From the NCBI RefSeq assembly GCF_003202235.1, contig NZ_MASU01000005.1, positions 124,001-188,000 on the forward strand: a DNA stretch of 64,000 bases, read 5' to 3'. Under the pieces are notes generated by a model. That model saw only the letters and a list, made by a program, of their open reading frames with translations. It had not been told where the DNA came from and made no database searches. The DNA is from Prauserella flavalba. GTDB lineage: Bacteria; Actinomycetota; Actinomycetes; Mycobacteriales; Pseudonocardiaceae. Below are positions 27,028 to 36,056 of this stretch, piece by piece; the stretch's first letter is position 1, and the number at the start of each line of letters is the position of its first letter. A program made the position numbers and the translations under genes.

Positions 27028-29169
27028 ATGTACCAACGATTACGCACATCGCTGGGCGTGGCCGCCCGGCGGGGCACCGTGGGGTTGCTGGGCGTTCTCC
27101 TGGTGGCGTTGTGGGTGGTGCCCGCCTCGCTCGCCGGCGAGCAGGCCCAGCGGACGGAGTCGTCCCAGCAGGCGCAACAGCAGATCCTCACCTGGACGGC
27201 CAACGACAGCATCACCGAGTACGCCTCGGCGCCGAGCACCGCCACGGCGGGCGCCGCGACGCTGGTGTTCGAGAACAGCACCGCGACGGGCAACACGACG
27301 GGGATGCCGCATACGCTGACGTTCGACACCTCGACGCCCGGCTACAACCACGACGTGAACGTCAACATCACGGCGAGCCCGTTCGACGCCAACCAGGGCC
27401 GCTACGAGGTGGACGTCAACCTCACGCCGGGCCAGTACCGCTACTACTGCGCGCTGCCGGGCCACGGTCAGATGGCAGGGGTGCTCACGGTCACCGACGG
27501 CGGTGGCGAGGACACCACGGCGCCCTCGGTCGCGGGTGAGGTCACCGGTGAGCAGGACGCCGACGGCAACTACGTCGGCACGGCGACGGTCGCCGTCTCG
27601 GCGCAGGACACCGAGTCCGGCGTCGCGTCGGTCGAGTACCAGCTGGACGGTGGCGGGTTCCAGCCCTACACCGACCCGGTGGCGGTGAGCGAGCCCGGCG
27701 AGCACACCGTGGAGTTCCGGGCGACCGACAACGCGGGCAACGTGTCGCAGACCGGTTCGGTGACCTTCACGGTCGTCGAGCAGGCGCCGGAGGACACGAC
27801 CCCGCCGACGGTCACGGGCGAGCTGAGCGGCACCCAGGACGCCGACGGCAACTACCTCGGCAAGGCCACGGTCACGGTCAGGGCACAGGACACCCAGTCG
27901 GGCATCGCGTCCGTGGAGTATGAGGTGGACGACACCGGGTTCCAGCCCTACACGGGCCCGGTGGAGGTCGCCGAGCTCGGCGACCACTCGGTGCAGTTCC
28001 GGGCCACGGACAACGCGGGCAACGTCTCCGAGACCGGCTTCGTGACGTTCCGCGTCGTCGAGCCCCCGGAGGGCGACACCACGCCGCCGCACGTGATGGC
28101 GGAGGTGACCGGCGAGCAGAACCCGGACGGTCACTATCTCGGCTCGGCGAGCGTGGAGCTGACCGCGCACGACGCCGAGTCCGGTGTGGACGGCATCGAG
28201 TACGCGCTCGACGGCGGGGAGTTCGCCGCCTACAGCGGCCCCGTCGTGGTGTCGGCGCCGGGCGAGCACACCGTGAGCTACCGGGCGACCGACAACTCCG
28301 GCAACACGTCCGAACCGGGTTCGGTGACGTTCACCGTCGTCGAGAACGGCCAGGAGGACACGACGCCGCCGCAGGTGTCGGCGGAGGTGACCGGTGAGCG
28401 GGACGGCGACGGCAACTACGTCGGCTCGGCGACCGTGTCCGTGACCGCGGTGGACGAGGGGTCGGGCGTGCACGGCGTGGAGTACGCGCTCGACGGCGGC
28501 GAGTTCACCGCCTACACCGATCCGGTCGAGGTCGCGGCGGAGGGCGAGCACACGGTACGGTTCCGCGCCACCGACCACGCGGGCAACACGTCCGAGCCGG
28601 GTTCGGTGACGTTCACGGTCGTGCCCGGCCAGCAGGAGGACACCACGCCTCCCGTGGTCACGGCGCGGCTCACCGGTGAGATGGACGCCGGCTGGAACTA
28701 CCTCGAGTCGGCGAAACTCACGCTCACCGCCACCGACGAGCAGTCCGGCGTCGCCTCGGTCGAGTACAGCTTCAGCGAAGGGAGCTTCCGGCCGTACCGG
28801 GTCCCGCTGACGATCGCCGACGCGGGCGTGTACACGGTGTCCTACCGTGCCACGGACAACGCCGGCAACGTGTCGGAGACGGGCACGGCGACGTTCACGA
28901 TCGTCGACCCGGAGCCGACGTGCTCGGTGTCCGACACGCGGGCGACCGTGTTCGTGGGCGCCGAGGACACCGGCGTCGCCAACGTCGACACCGGCAACGG
29001 GTGCACCATCAACGATCTGATCGACGAGGAGGCCGAGTATCCCGACCACACCGCGTTCGTCACGCACGTCCGTGAGGTGACCGCAGGCCTGCTGGCGGAC
29101 GGCATCATCACCAAGCAGGAGCGGCAGCGCATCGTGCAGGCCGCGAAGAACGCCGAGATCGGCGTCTGA
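27028..29169 (+). CDS. Exported cupredoxin with five 94-residue beta repeats
   Basis: 713 residues. Signal peptide 1-36. A cupredoxin domain (about 50-155) has type 1 copper ligands His95 (GMPHTL), Cys141, His146 and Met149 (YYCALPGHGQM). Five tandem repeats of about 94 residues follow (about 160-630), each with EDTTPP, DxDGNYxGxA, SGVxxVEY, YTDPV and FRATDNAGN signatures (OmpL47/Ig-like type). The last 82 residues (632-713) are a CSVSDTRATV...GCTINDLID module shared with the preceding protein. It could shuttle electrons while held away from the membrane on a repeat stalk. No transmembrane anchor or sortase motif is seen. Confidence 0.85.
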   Translation: MYQRLRTSLGVAARRGTVGLLGVLLVALWVVPASLAGEQAQRTESSQQAQQQILTWTANDSITEYASAPSTATAGAATLVFENSTATGNTTGMPHTLTFDTSTPGYNHDVNVNITASPFDANQGRYEVDVNLTPGQYRYYCALPGHGQMAGVLTVTDGGGEDTTAPSVAGEVTGEQDADGNYVGTATVAVSAQDTESGVASVEYQLDGGGFQPYTDPVAVSEPGEHTVEFRATDNAGNVSQTGSVTFTVVEQAPEDTTPPTVTGELSGTQDADGNYLGKATVTVRAQDTQSGIASVEYEVDDTGFQPYTGPVEVAELGDHSVQFRATDNAGNVSETGFVTFRVVEPPEGDTTPPHVMAEVTGEQNPDGHYLGSASVELTAHDAESGVDGIEYALDGGEFAAYSGPVVVSAPGEHTVSYRATDNSGNTSEPGSVTFTVVENGQEDTTPPQVSAEVTGERDGDGNYVGSATVSVTAVDEGSGVHGVEYALDGGEFTAYTDPVEVAAEGEHTVRFRATDHAGNTSEPGSVTFTVVPGQQEDTTPPVVTARLTGEMDAGWNYLESAKLTLTATDEQSGVASVEYSFSEGSFRPYRVPLTIADAGVYTVSYRATDNAGNVSETGTATFTIVDPEPTCSVSDTRATVFVGAEDTGVANVDTGNGCTINDLIDEEAEYPDHTAFVTHVREVTAGLLADGIITKQERQRIVQAAKNAEIGV

Positions 29170-29175
29170 CCCACG

Positions 29176-29209
29176 CCGCCCGGGCCCGCCTCGCCGCGGG
29201 CCCGGGCGG
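29176..29209 (+). terminator. Perfect 14-bp hairpin before the membrane redox gene
   Basis: CCGCCCGGGCCCGC and its exact complement with a 6-base loop, starting 7 bases after the cupredoxin stop and ending only 4 bases before AAAGGAGG of the next gene. It can be a terminator or an mRNA-stabilising/processing element. Confidence 0.6.
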
Positions 29210-29230
29210 GGTGAAAGGAGGCTTCACGGC

Positions 29231-30265
29231 ATGCCGGCATCGAGCCGCACCGGGCTGGACCGGACCGCGCTCAGAGCTGACCTCCGCGCGGCGATCCCCG
29301 ACGCGACCATCGCGCTCGGGATCACGGTCGCGATCTTCGGCTGGCTGTACGAACGGGTGCGGGCCGAGACGTCGGCGACGGTCGCCGTCATGCCGTTTCT
29401 CGCCGACGCGAACGAGTACTGGATGTACTGGGCCTGCCAGGCGTTCGGCTGGTCGGCCCTGCTGTGGGCGTGGCTGACCACGATGCTGGGGCTGCTGCGG
29501 TCGGGGCCCGGACCGCGGCGGCTGCCCGTGCCCGCGGTGCGGCTGGAGCGCTGGCATCGCTCGACGAGCCTCACCACGATCGGGTTGATGTTCGCCCACG
29601 CGGCCCTGTTCTTCGCGGAACTGGTCCGGACCAACTCGGACGGCCTCGGGCCGTTCGGAAGGGTGTGGAGCGCGTTCGTCGAGACGTTCGTGCCCGGCGG
29701 GTACGGCTCGGGCACCGGGGTGGTCGCGATCCTGCTGGGGCTGCTCGCGCTGTACCTCGCGATCCCGCTGGGCCTGCTGTACTACTTCCGGGGTGGCACG
29801 GGCGCGCGGCTGTGGCGGGCGCTGCACCGCTTCGTGATCGTCGTGTACGTCCTGAGCGTCTGGCACACCCTGCTCTACGGCACCAACGTGTGGTTCGACG
29901 GCTGGCCGCGCACCACGCTGTGGCTGCTCCAGCTGCCGGTCGCGCTCGTGCTGCTCGCCAGGCTGCTGGCACCGGCGCGGCGCGTGGAACGCGTCGCGGG
30001 CGGGCCCGCGTGGGCGCGGCTGCTGTGGGGTACGGCGGTGACCGCGGTGATCGCGGCGACCGCCGTCGTCGTGGCCGTGGTCGTCACGGGCCGCGACGGA
30101 GGGCGGACGCCGGAGGTGCCGAGCGCACCGCTGTCGGTCACGCAGGGAATGGTGTGGGCCGGGCTGGCCGTCTTCGCGGCCGGCGTCGCCGCCACGATCC
30201 TGGTGGTGCGCCGGTCCCCGGTGCGCTCGCCGGAGCGCACCGGGGACCGCACCGCTACGGGATGA
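29231..30265 (+). CDS. Ferric reductase-like haem membrane protein
   Basis: 344 residues with about 8 hydrophobic segments. Four His suited to bis-haem ligation across helices are seen in LERWHRSTS, MFAHAALFF, RALHRFVI and VLSVWHTLLYG, as in the ferric reductase-like transmembrane domain (FRE/YedZ type). No FAD/NAD-binding domain follows, so it would only pass electrons across the membrane. It ends the laccase/dehydrogenase/cupredoxin operon and is a natural link between that system and the respiratory chain (inference). AAAGGAGG lies 10 bases upstream. Its end overlaps the convergent dehydrogenase by 11 bases. Confidence 0.75.
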   Translation: MPASSRTGLDRTALRADLRAAIPDATIALGITVAIFGWLYERVRAETSATVAVMPFLADANEYWMYWACQAFGWSALLWAWLTTMLGLLRSGPGPRRLPVPAVRLERWHRSTSLTTIGLMFAHAALFFAELVRTNSDGLGPFGRVWSAFVETFVPGGYGSGTGVVAILLGLLALYLAIPLGLLYYFRGGTGARLWRALHRFVIVVYVLSVWHTLLYGTNVWFDGWPRTTLWLLQLPVALVLLARLLAPARRVERVAGGPAWARLLWGTAVTAVIAATAVVVAVVVTGRDGGRTPEVPSAPLSVTQGMVWAGLAVFAAGVAATILVVRRSPVRSPERTGDRTATG

Positions 30266-31508
30266 CGAGCGGGGTCTCCTCGCCCGCCTCGGCCAGCGCC
30301 CGGCGGTTGGTGTCCGCGAGGTCGTGGGCGGTCTGCCGGGGCGGCACCCCGTCGACGATCCACTGTCCGAGCAGGAGCGCGACCTTGGCCTGCATCTCGG
30401 TGCGCAGGCGCAGGAACGAGTCCGCCGGGTCGGCGCCGACCTGCCCCAGCAGCAGCCACCACGCCCAGGCCGCGGCGCCCGCGTTGGCCACGAAGTCCGG
30501 GATCACCGGGATGCCCTGCGCGGCGAGCATGGCCTCGGCCTCCGGGGTGGTGGCGGCGTTGGCCGCCTCCACGACCACCTTCGCGGCGACGTCCAGCGTG
30601 TTGTCCGGCGTGATCGCGTAGGAGATGGCGGCGGGCACGAGGATGTCGGCGGCGGTGGAGATCACCGCGTTCCTCGGCAGCCGCTGGACCTCGGCGGGCA
30701 CGCGGTCGCGGTCGATCTCGCCGTAGGCGTCGCGCAGGTCGAGCAGGGCGGGCATGTCGAGCCCGTCCGGGTGGTACAGCGTGCCAGCCGCGTCGGCGAC
30801 GGCGACCACGCGCATCCCGGCCTCGTGCAGATACCAGGCCGCGCCGCCGCCCATCGTGCCGATGCCCTGGATGGCGACCGTGGTCTCGCCGGTGTCCCAG
30901 CCCCACGCGTTCGCCGCGCCCAGGCACGCCTGCGCCACGCCGTAGCCGCCAATGACGTCACCGAGCAGCAGCCCGCCCGGCACCGGCGCGTTCAGCCCGG
31001 CCGTCACCCGCCGCAGCGTCCGCTCCGGGTTCGCCGCGCGGCTGATGGCGGCGTGGTAGGACTGGCCAAGGCCGAGCCTCGCGAAGACCTCGTCGATCAG
31101 GTGCTGCGGCACGCCGAGGTCCTCGGCGGTCACCCAGTGCGCGTCGAGCCACGGGCGCATGGCCTGGCAGAACCGCTCCAGCACCTCGACGGCGCGGGGG
31201 TCCTTCGGGTCGAAGTCGATGCCGCCCTTGGCGCCGCCGACGGGCAGCTCGAAGGTCGCGGTCTTGGCCGCCATGCCGAACGCGAGGTCCTCCACCTCCG
31301 ACATCGTGCAGCCCGCCCGCATGCGGGTTCCGCCGGTGGCCAGCCCCGACACGAGCGTGTGGACGACGAGATAGCCGTGGGCGCCGGTGACCGGGTCGGT
31401 CCACGTCAGCCGCAGCAGCGGCTCGCCGCGCCGGGGCTTGGCCGCGCCGGCCGCGGCGTCGGGCGTTCCGGTGCTCGTCTGTCCCCACGGGTCGTGCATC
31501 GTGGTCAC
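30255..31508 (-). CDS. Glu/Leu/Phe/Val dehydrogenase
   Basis: 417 residues. The substrate Lys motif LPVGGAKGGIDFDPKD and the Rossmann segment VAIQGIGTMGGGAAWYL identify the amino-acid dehydrogenase family; it interconverts an L-amino acid and its 2-oxoacid plus ammonia with NAD(P). Length fits glutamate dehydrogenase-like members better than about 360-residue valine/leucine enzymes, but specificity is not readable. GTG 31508 is chosen because GGAGGT lies 9 bases upstream; ATG 31499 is the alternative. It is divergent from a LysR regulator across a 265-base gap. Confidence 0.85.
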   Translation of the reverse strand: MTTMHDPWGQTSTGTPDAAAGAAKPRRGEPLLRLTWTDPVTGAHGYLVVHTLVSGLATGGTRMRAGCTMSEVEDLAFGMAAKTATFELPVGGAKGGIDFDPKDPRAVEVLERFCQAMRPWLDAHWVTAEDLGVPQHLIDEVFARLGLGQSYHAAISRAANPERTLRRVTAGLNAPVPGGLLLGDVIGGYGVAQACLGAANAWGWDTGETTVAIQGIGTMGGGAAWYLHEAGMRVVAVADAAGTLYHPDGLDMPALLDLRDAYGEIDRDRVPAEVQRLPRNAVISTAADILVPAAISYAITPDNTLDVAAKVVVEAANAATTPEAEAMLAAQGIPVIPDFVANAGAAAWAWWLLLGQVGADPADSFLRLRTEMQAKVALLLGQWIVDGVPPRQTAHDLADTNRRALAEAGEETPLVIP

Positions 31509-31773
31509 CTGCAACCCACCTCCAATGATCTCTCTCGACGGCGTGTGCGCTCCGGGCTCGCGTGGTGCACTGACGCGGGCGCAGGACAGCGAGCCGTCCC
31601 ATCGGTGTGGTGATGGACGGCTTGTCTGAGCTGCGAGGTTTCCCGGGCGGTGCCCCCCTTGTGCCGGTACGTCCAGGGTGCGGCAGGGCGAGGGAAGGCG
31701 TCCAGTTAAGGATCATGCACGGTTACGTTCACCCTTCCTGCACGACCGGAGATCGTTGCCTACGCTGAGCGGC

Positions 31774-32697
31774 ATGGAGCTTTCGTTGCACAGGTTGCGA
31801 ATGCTTCGAGAGTTGCATCGCCGGGGCACGGTCACGGCGGCGGCGGCCTCGCTGCACTACACCGCGTCGGCCGTGTCGCAGCAACTCGCCCAGCTGGAAC
31901 GCGACGTGGGCGCGAAGCTCTTCGAACGGCTCGGCCGCCGCGTGCAGCTGACCGAACTCGGGATGCTGCTCACCGAGCACGCCGAGGAGATCCTGGGGTC
32001 GGTGGAACGCGCCACGCTGGCACTGGAGGAGGCACAGGACGCCGTGTCGGCGCGGCTCACCGCGGGCGTGTGGGCGTCGGTCGCCTCGGGCCTGCTGCCC
32101 TCCGCGCTCACGGCGCTGGCCGCCGAGCATCCCGGGATCCAGGTGCGGACCAAGGAGCTCGCGCCGGAGGACACCGCGGGAGCGGTGCGCGATGGCAACC
32201 TCGACTTCTCGTTCGTCATCGACTACTCGGACTACCCGATGCCGTGGGACCCGTCGCTGGCGCGGGTCGTGATCGCGGTCGAGCGGCTGCACGCGGCCGT
32301 GCCGACGGGTGTGGTGCCCTCGGGCACGGTGGCGCTGACCGAGCTGGCCGAGCACCCGTGGATCCTCGCCGGTCCCCGGTCGCATTTCGGCCGCGCGGTG
32401 CGGATCGCGTGCCAGCGCAACGGGTTCGAGCCGAAGATCAACCACGAGGTGGGGGAGCAGGCCACCGCGCTGGCGATGGTCGGCGCCGGGCTCGGGGTCA
32501 CGCTCGTCTCCGATCTCGGGCTGTCGCTGCTGCCGCCGGGGGTCGACATCGTGGCGCTCACCGAGCCGGTGATGCGCACGGTCTCCATCGCCCACCGGAT
32601 GACGGCCACCCGCAGGCCGTCGCTGCAGCTCGTGATCGAGGCCGTCCGTGCCGCCGCGGCGGAGAAGGGCCTCGGGGCGAGCTCGCCGATCCCGTAA
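31774..32697 (+). CDS. LysR-family transcriptional regulator
   Basis: 307 residues. N-terminal winged helix (LHRLRMLRELHRRGTVTAAAASLHYTASAVSQQLAQLE) and a periplasmic-binding-like effector domain (about 90-300). It is divergent from the amino-acid dehydrogenase and upstream of the transporter-NTF2-SDR genes; either could be its target. The divergent gap 31509-31773 shows no clear palindrome. Confidence 0.87.
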   Translation: MELSLHRLRMLRELHRRGTVTAAAASLHYTASAVSQQLAQLERDVGAKLFERLGRRVQLTELGMLLTEHAEEILGSVERATLALEEAQDAVSARLTAGVWASVASGLLPSALTALAAEHPGIQVRTKELAPEDTAGAVRDGNLDFSFVIDYSDYPMPWDPSLARVVIAVERLHAAVPTGVVPSGTVALTELAEHPWILAGPRSHFGRAVRIACQRNGFEPKINHEVGEQATALAMVGAGLGVTLVSDLGLSLLPPGVDIVALTEPVMRTVSIAHRMTATRRPSLQLVIEAVRAAAAEKGLGASSPIP

Positions 32698-32793
32698 CGG
32701 CGGCCGTCGCTTTCGTACCGATCTTGACTCGGCCCGGTGATCTATTATCATGATTACTATCAACGCGCCGAGCACAGGGAGGTGCCCGCAGCG

Positions 32794-34122
32794 ATGGTCG
32801 CCCGTGTTTCACCGGGAAACAGAGGCTTTTTCGTCGGACTGATCTGCTTCATCGCCGTCGTCTTCGACGGCTACGACCTCGTCGTCTACGGCACCACCAT
32901 CCCCGCCCTGCTCGAGTACGAGCCGTGGGGCCTCGACGCCGCCGAGGCCGGGATGATCGCCAGCTACGCGCTGATCGGCATGCTCCTCGGCACCCTGATC
33001 TCCGGCTTCGCGACCGACCTGCTCGGCCGCCGGAAGCTGTTCCTCACCGCGATCTGCTGGTTCTCGCTCTGCATGCTCGCGTGCGCGCTCGCGCCGTCGA
33101 GCCTGCTGTTCGGGCTGTTCCGGTTCCTCGCCGGCATCGGGCTCGGCGGTGTGCTGCCCACGGCGATCGCGCTCACGGTGGAGTTCGCGCCACCGCACCG
33201 GCGCAACTTCGCCAGCGCGATCATGAGCTCGGGTTTCTCGGTCGGCGCGATACTGGCGTCGGTGCTGGGAATCGTGGTGATCGAGGAGTACGGGTTCCGG
33301 CCGATGTTCGCCATCGGCGTGCTGCCGCTCGTGCTGCTCGCGCCCGTCGCGTGGCGGTGGCTGCCGGAGTCGGTGGACTACCTCGTGTCGAAGGGCAGGC
33401 TCGGCGACGCCGAGGCGGTGGCGCGCCGCTACGGCATCCCGTGGCCGCCGCCGGAGGGCGCGCGGGCTCCGCGGCTCCGGGGCCGGGCGGCGCTGCGGCC
33501 GCTGTTCCGTCCGCCGTTCCTCGGCGTGGCCGCGGTGTTCGCCGTCGCGACGCTCATCAGCCAGCTGTTCATCTACGGGCTGAGCACGTGGTTGCCGCAG
33601 ATCATGCGCACGGCGGGTTACCCGCTCGGCTCGGCGCTGTCGTTCCTCGTGGCGATGAGCGCCGGCGCGATCGGTGGCGCGGCCGTCATGTCGTGGCTCG
33701 CCGACCGGATCGGCCCCCGCCGCGTCGCGCTCGGCGGCTTCCTCATCGGCGCCGGTTCGCTGCTGCTGCTCAGCGCGCATCCGCCGACCGCGGTGCTCTA
33801 CGTCGCGGTCGTGCTGGCGGGCGTCGGCGGCAACGGCACCGCGGTGATCCTCAACGGCTTCATCGCCACGTGGTTCCCCGCCGTGGTGCGCGCCTCCGCG
33901 CTGGGCTCGATCATGACCGTGGCGCGCTTCGGCGGGATCCTCGGCCCGATGCTGGGCGGCTGGATCATGGCCGCGGGCGTGCCGGTGAACTGGAACTTCT
34001 ACGTCTTCCTGCTGCCCGCCCTCGCCGGCGCGCTCGTGGTGGTCCTGCTGCCGAGGACCAGGACGGCGCCCCCGCCGGGGGAACCGCTGCGGCAGCACAC
34101 CGAGGAGGTCGGCCATGCCTGA
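32794..34122 (+). CDS. MFS transporter, aromatic acid:H+ symporter-like
   Basis: 442 residues with 12 predicted membrane segments. FDGYDLVVYGTTIPALL in helix 1 (the DGxD motif of the AAHS family), GFATDLLGRRKLF in loop 2-3 and LADRIGPRRVALGG in loop 8-9 support import of a benzoate- or hydroxybenzoate-like acid. ATG 32794 has AGGGAGG 11 bases upstream. Its last 8 bases overlap the NTF2-like gene, and an SDR follows, suggesting a small uptake and oxidation operon. Confidence 0.83.
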   Translation: MVARVSPGNRGFFVGLICFIAVVFDGYDLVVYGTTIPALLEYEPWGLDAAEAGMIASYALIGMLLGTLISGFATDLLGRRKLFLTAICWFSLCMLACALAPSSLLFGLFRFLAGIGLGGVLPTAIALTVEFAPPHRRNFASAIMSSGFSVGAILASVLGIVVIEEYGFRPMFAIGVLPLVLLAPVAWRWLPESVDYLVSKGRLGDAEAVARRYGIPWPPPEGARAPRLRGRAALRPLFRPPFLGVAAVFAVATLISQLFIYGLSTWLPQIMRTAGYPLGSALSFLVAMSAGAIGGAAVMSWLADRIGPRRVALGGFLIGAGSLLLLSAHPPTAVLYVAVVLAGVGGNGTAVILNGFIATWFPAVVRASALGSIMTVARFGGILGPMLGGWIMAAGVPVNWNFYVFLLPALAGALVVVLLPRTRTAPPPGEPLRQHTEEVGHA

Positions 34123-34519
34123 GCCCGGCGAGCACGAGCGGGTGCGCTCGGTGCTGCACACCTACGCCCGCGCCGTCGACAGCGGCGACCTGGAACGGCT
34201 CGCGTCGCTCGTGACCGACGACGTCGAGCTGCGCCGCGTCGACGGACCGCACGAGGGCCGGGAGGCGTTCCTGGCCGTGTACCGCGACTTCTTCGCCTCG
34301 CCGGTGGAGTGGTGCAAGCACCTCGTCACCAACGTCGACGTGGTCGTCGACGGTGGGCGCGCGTACGTTACGGCGTACTTCCAGGCGGTGATGACCTCGC
34401 CGGACGGCGCGTGGGCCGTGTACGGCGAATACGCCGACGAGCTCGTGGCCGTGGACGGCACGTGGCTGTTCCACCGCAAGACGATCGACGTCCAGCGCAA
34501 GCTCGCGTTCGCGGGCTGA
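34115..34519 (+). CDS. SnoaL/NTF2-like protein
   Basis: 134 residues. The pattern VRSVLHTYARAVDSGDLERLASLVTDDVELR, then HLVTNVDVVVDGGRAYVTAYF and FHRKTIDVQRK, is the cone-shaped NTF2 fold used by small isomerases, dehydratases and ring-hydroxylating dioxygenase beta-like proteins. No specific reaction can be assigned. Translationally overlapped with the transporter and followed by an SDR. Confidence 0.8.
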   Translation: MPEPGEHERVRSVLHTYARAVDSGDLERLASLVTDDVELRRVDGPHEGREAFLAVYRDFFASPVEWCKHLVTNVDVVVDGGRAYVTAYFQAVMTSPDGAWAVYGEYADELVAVDGTWLFHRKTIDVQRKLAFAG

Positions 34520-34531
34520 AAGGGCAGCGGC

Positions 34532-35272
34532 ATGCCGGGTTCGGTGGTGGTGACGGGAGCCGCCGGCGGGATCGGCGCGGCCATCGCGGCGAGGTTCGCA
34601 AAGGGCGGGCACACGGTGGTCGGCATCGACCTCGACGGGGAGCGGCTGCGGGAACGCGCCGCGTCGTGGCCGGGCGAGCACGTGACGGTGGAGGCCGACG
34701 TCACCGACGAGGAACGCCTGCGCGAGGCGTGCGAACGGGCCGCCAGGGTGCCGGGCGGGCTGCGTGCGTTCGTCGGCAACGCCGGGCACGCGCGGGCGGG
34801 CGCGAGCGTCGGCTATCCCTTGCCGGAGTGGGAGAGGATGCTCGCCGTGCACCTCACCGGGTGCTTCGTCGGCGCGCGGCAGGCCGCCGCGCACATGCCG
34901 GACGGGGGAGCGGTGGTGCTGATCTCGTCGGTCAACGGGCAGCGAGGGTTCCCCGGCAGGGTGGCCTACGGCGCGGCCAAGGCCGGGATCGCCGGGCTGC
35001 TCAAGGGCCTCGCGACGGAGTGGGCCGCCGCGGGCGTGCGCGTCAACGGCATCGCGCCGGGGTCGATCGAGACCGAGCTGTCGGCGGAGTTCCTCGCGCA
35101 GGGCGTGATCGACCGGGACGCGTTCCTCGACCGGATCCCGCTGGGCCGGTTCGGCCGCCCCGAGGAGGTCGCGGAGCTGGCGTTCTTCCTCGGCACCCCG
35201 CTGTCGAGCTACGTCACCGGCACGCTCATCCCCATCGACGGCGGCTGGCTGGCCCAGGGAATCGGGAGCTGA
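34532..35272 (+). CDS. Short-chain dehydrogenase/reductase
   Basis: 246 residues. Cofactor motif TGAAGGIG, NAG in VGNAGHARA, catalytic Ser in VLISSVNG and YGAAK (YxxxK) are present; ends with the usual GGWLAQG tail. The Asp after strand 2 (GIDLDGERL) suggests NAD(H). Third gene of the transporter operon; probably oxidises or reduces the imported compound. Confidence 0.87.
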   Translation: MPGSVVVTGAAGGIGAAIAARFAKGGHTVVGIDLDGERLRERAASWPGEHVTVEADVTDEERLREACERAARVPGGLRAFVGNAGHARAGASVGYPLPEWERMLAVHLTGCFVGARQAAAHMPDGGAVVLISSVNGQRGFPGRVAYGAAKAGIAGLLKGLATEWAAAGVRVNGIAPGSIETELSAEFLAQGVIDRDAFLDRIPLGRFGRPEEVAELAFFLGTPLSSYVTGTLIPIDGGWLAQGIGS

Positions 35273-35280
35273 CCACCGCC

Positions 35281-35580
35281 CGGTGGCCGGTGCACGGCGG
35301 TGGGTGAGCACCACGCCGAGGATGCTGAGCGCGCCGCCCAGCAGCTCGACGGGGCGCGGGACCTCGCCGAGCCAGCCGTAGGCGAGCGCGAGCGCGACCA
35401 CCGGTACGAGGTAGCGCGCCGCCGTGGCGACGGGACCGGGTGCCGCGCGACGGCGTAGCCCCACACCACGAAGCCGAGCGCGGAGGGCGGCAGCCCGAGG
35501 AACACGGCCGCGACCGTCGCCGGCACGGGTGCCGCGCGCAGCCCGTGCGGCGCGGCCGGTTCCAGGCCCCGGGGATGGCG
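35281..35580 (-). pseudogene. EamA/DMT transporter remnant (C-terminal part, frameshifted)
   Basis: The reverse strand encodes VAAVFLGLPPSALGFVVWGYAVARHPVP in one frame and VATAARYLVPVVALALAYGW, GEVPRPVELLGGALSILGVVL in the next: together the last two to three helices of an EamA exporter. One missing C near 35432 explains the shift, and the N-terminal two thirds are absent. Limits are approximate. It lies in a 457-base gap. On the plus strand, about 35606-35738 reads ADPVTRTVFALSGLGTARRP, possibly another remnant that I cannot identify. Confidence 0.6.
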
Positions 35581-35729
35581 CTGCCCGCGCGGTTGCCCGG
35601 AGGGGTCGGTGCGCGCCGACCCGGTGACCCGGACCGTGTTCGCCCTCAGCGGGCTCGGCACGGCCCGGCGACCGGACATCCGGCGGGGCCTCGACGGCCT
35701 CACCGCCGCCGAGAGCTACGCGGCCGGGC

Positions 35730-35927
35730 TCAGTAGCGCCGCTCCTCCTTCGGCATGATCACCCAGAGCACCAGGTAGATCAGGAACTGCGGCCCCGGCA
35801 GCAGGCACGAGAGCACGAACACCCAGCGCATCGTGCGCGGCTCCCAGCCGACCCGGCGTGCGAGCCCCGCGCACACGCCGGCGATGACCTTGTTGTCGCG
35901 GGACCTCGTCAACGTTGTTGTCGCCAT
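35730..35927 (-). CDS. PspC-domain small membrane protein
   Basis: 65 residues. DNKVIAGVCAGLARRVGWEP is the PspC signature and residues about 35-58 (MRWVFVLSCLLPGPQFLIYLVLWVIMP) form the membrane segment. PspC proteins act in envelope stress responses. A GGAGG ends only one base before ATG 35927, so initiation spacing is odd; the message may be leaderless or the start may lie elsewhere. Divergent from the MarR gene. Confidence 0.75.
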   Translation of the reverse strand: MATTTLTRSRDNKVIAGVCAGLARRVGWEPRTMRWVFVLSCLLPGPQFLIYLVLWVIMPKEERRY

Positions 35928-36056
35928 GCCTCCACCGTGCCCCCGGCCGCGCCTGTTCGCATCGGTGACCACCCGGAGGGGACCCCGAGATTCCCCGGGC
36001 GGCCTCTCCGGGTGCGCCGCCTCCTGGCCGGCGAGCGCTCGTCGGCCACCTGTGAT

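Noticed and set aside
22975-27036. 1353-codon open frame on the minus strand opposite the giant dehydrogenase
   Set aside because: Antisense shadow caused by strong G/C codon bias; composition is low-complexity V/R/G/A-rich with no domain, whereas the plus strand shows five recognisable domains.
33965-35464. 499-codon minus-strand open frame over the SDR and NTF2 genes
   Set aside because: Shadow frame; only its first 60 residues look protein-like, and those belong to the EamA remnant annotated separately.
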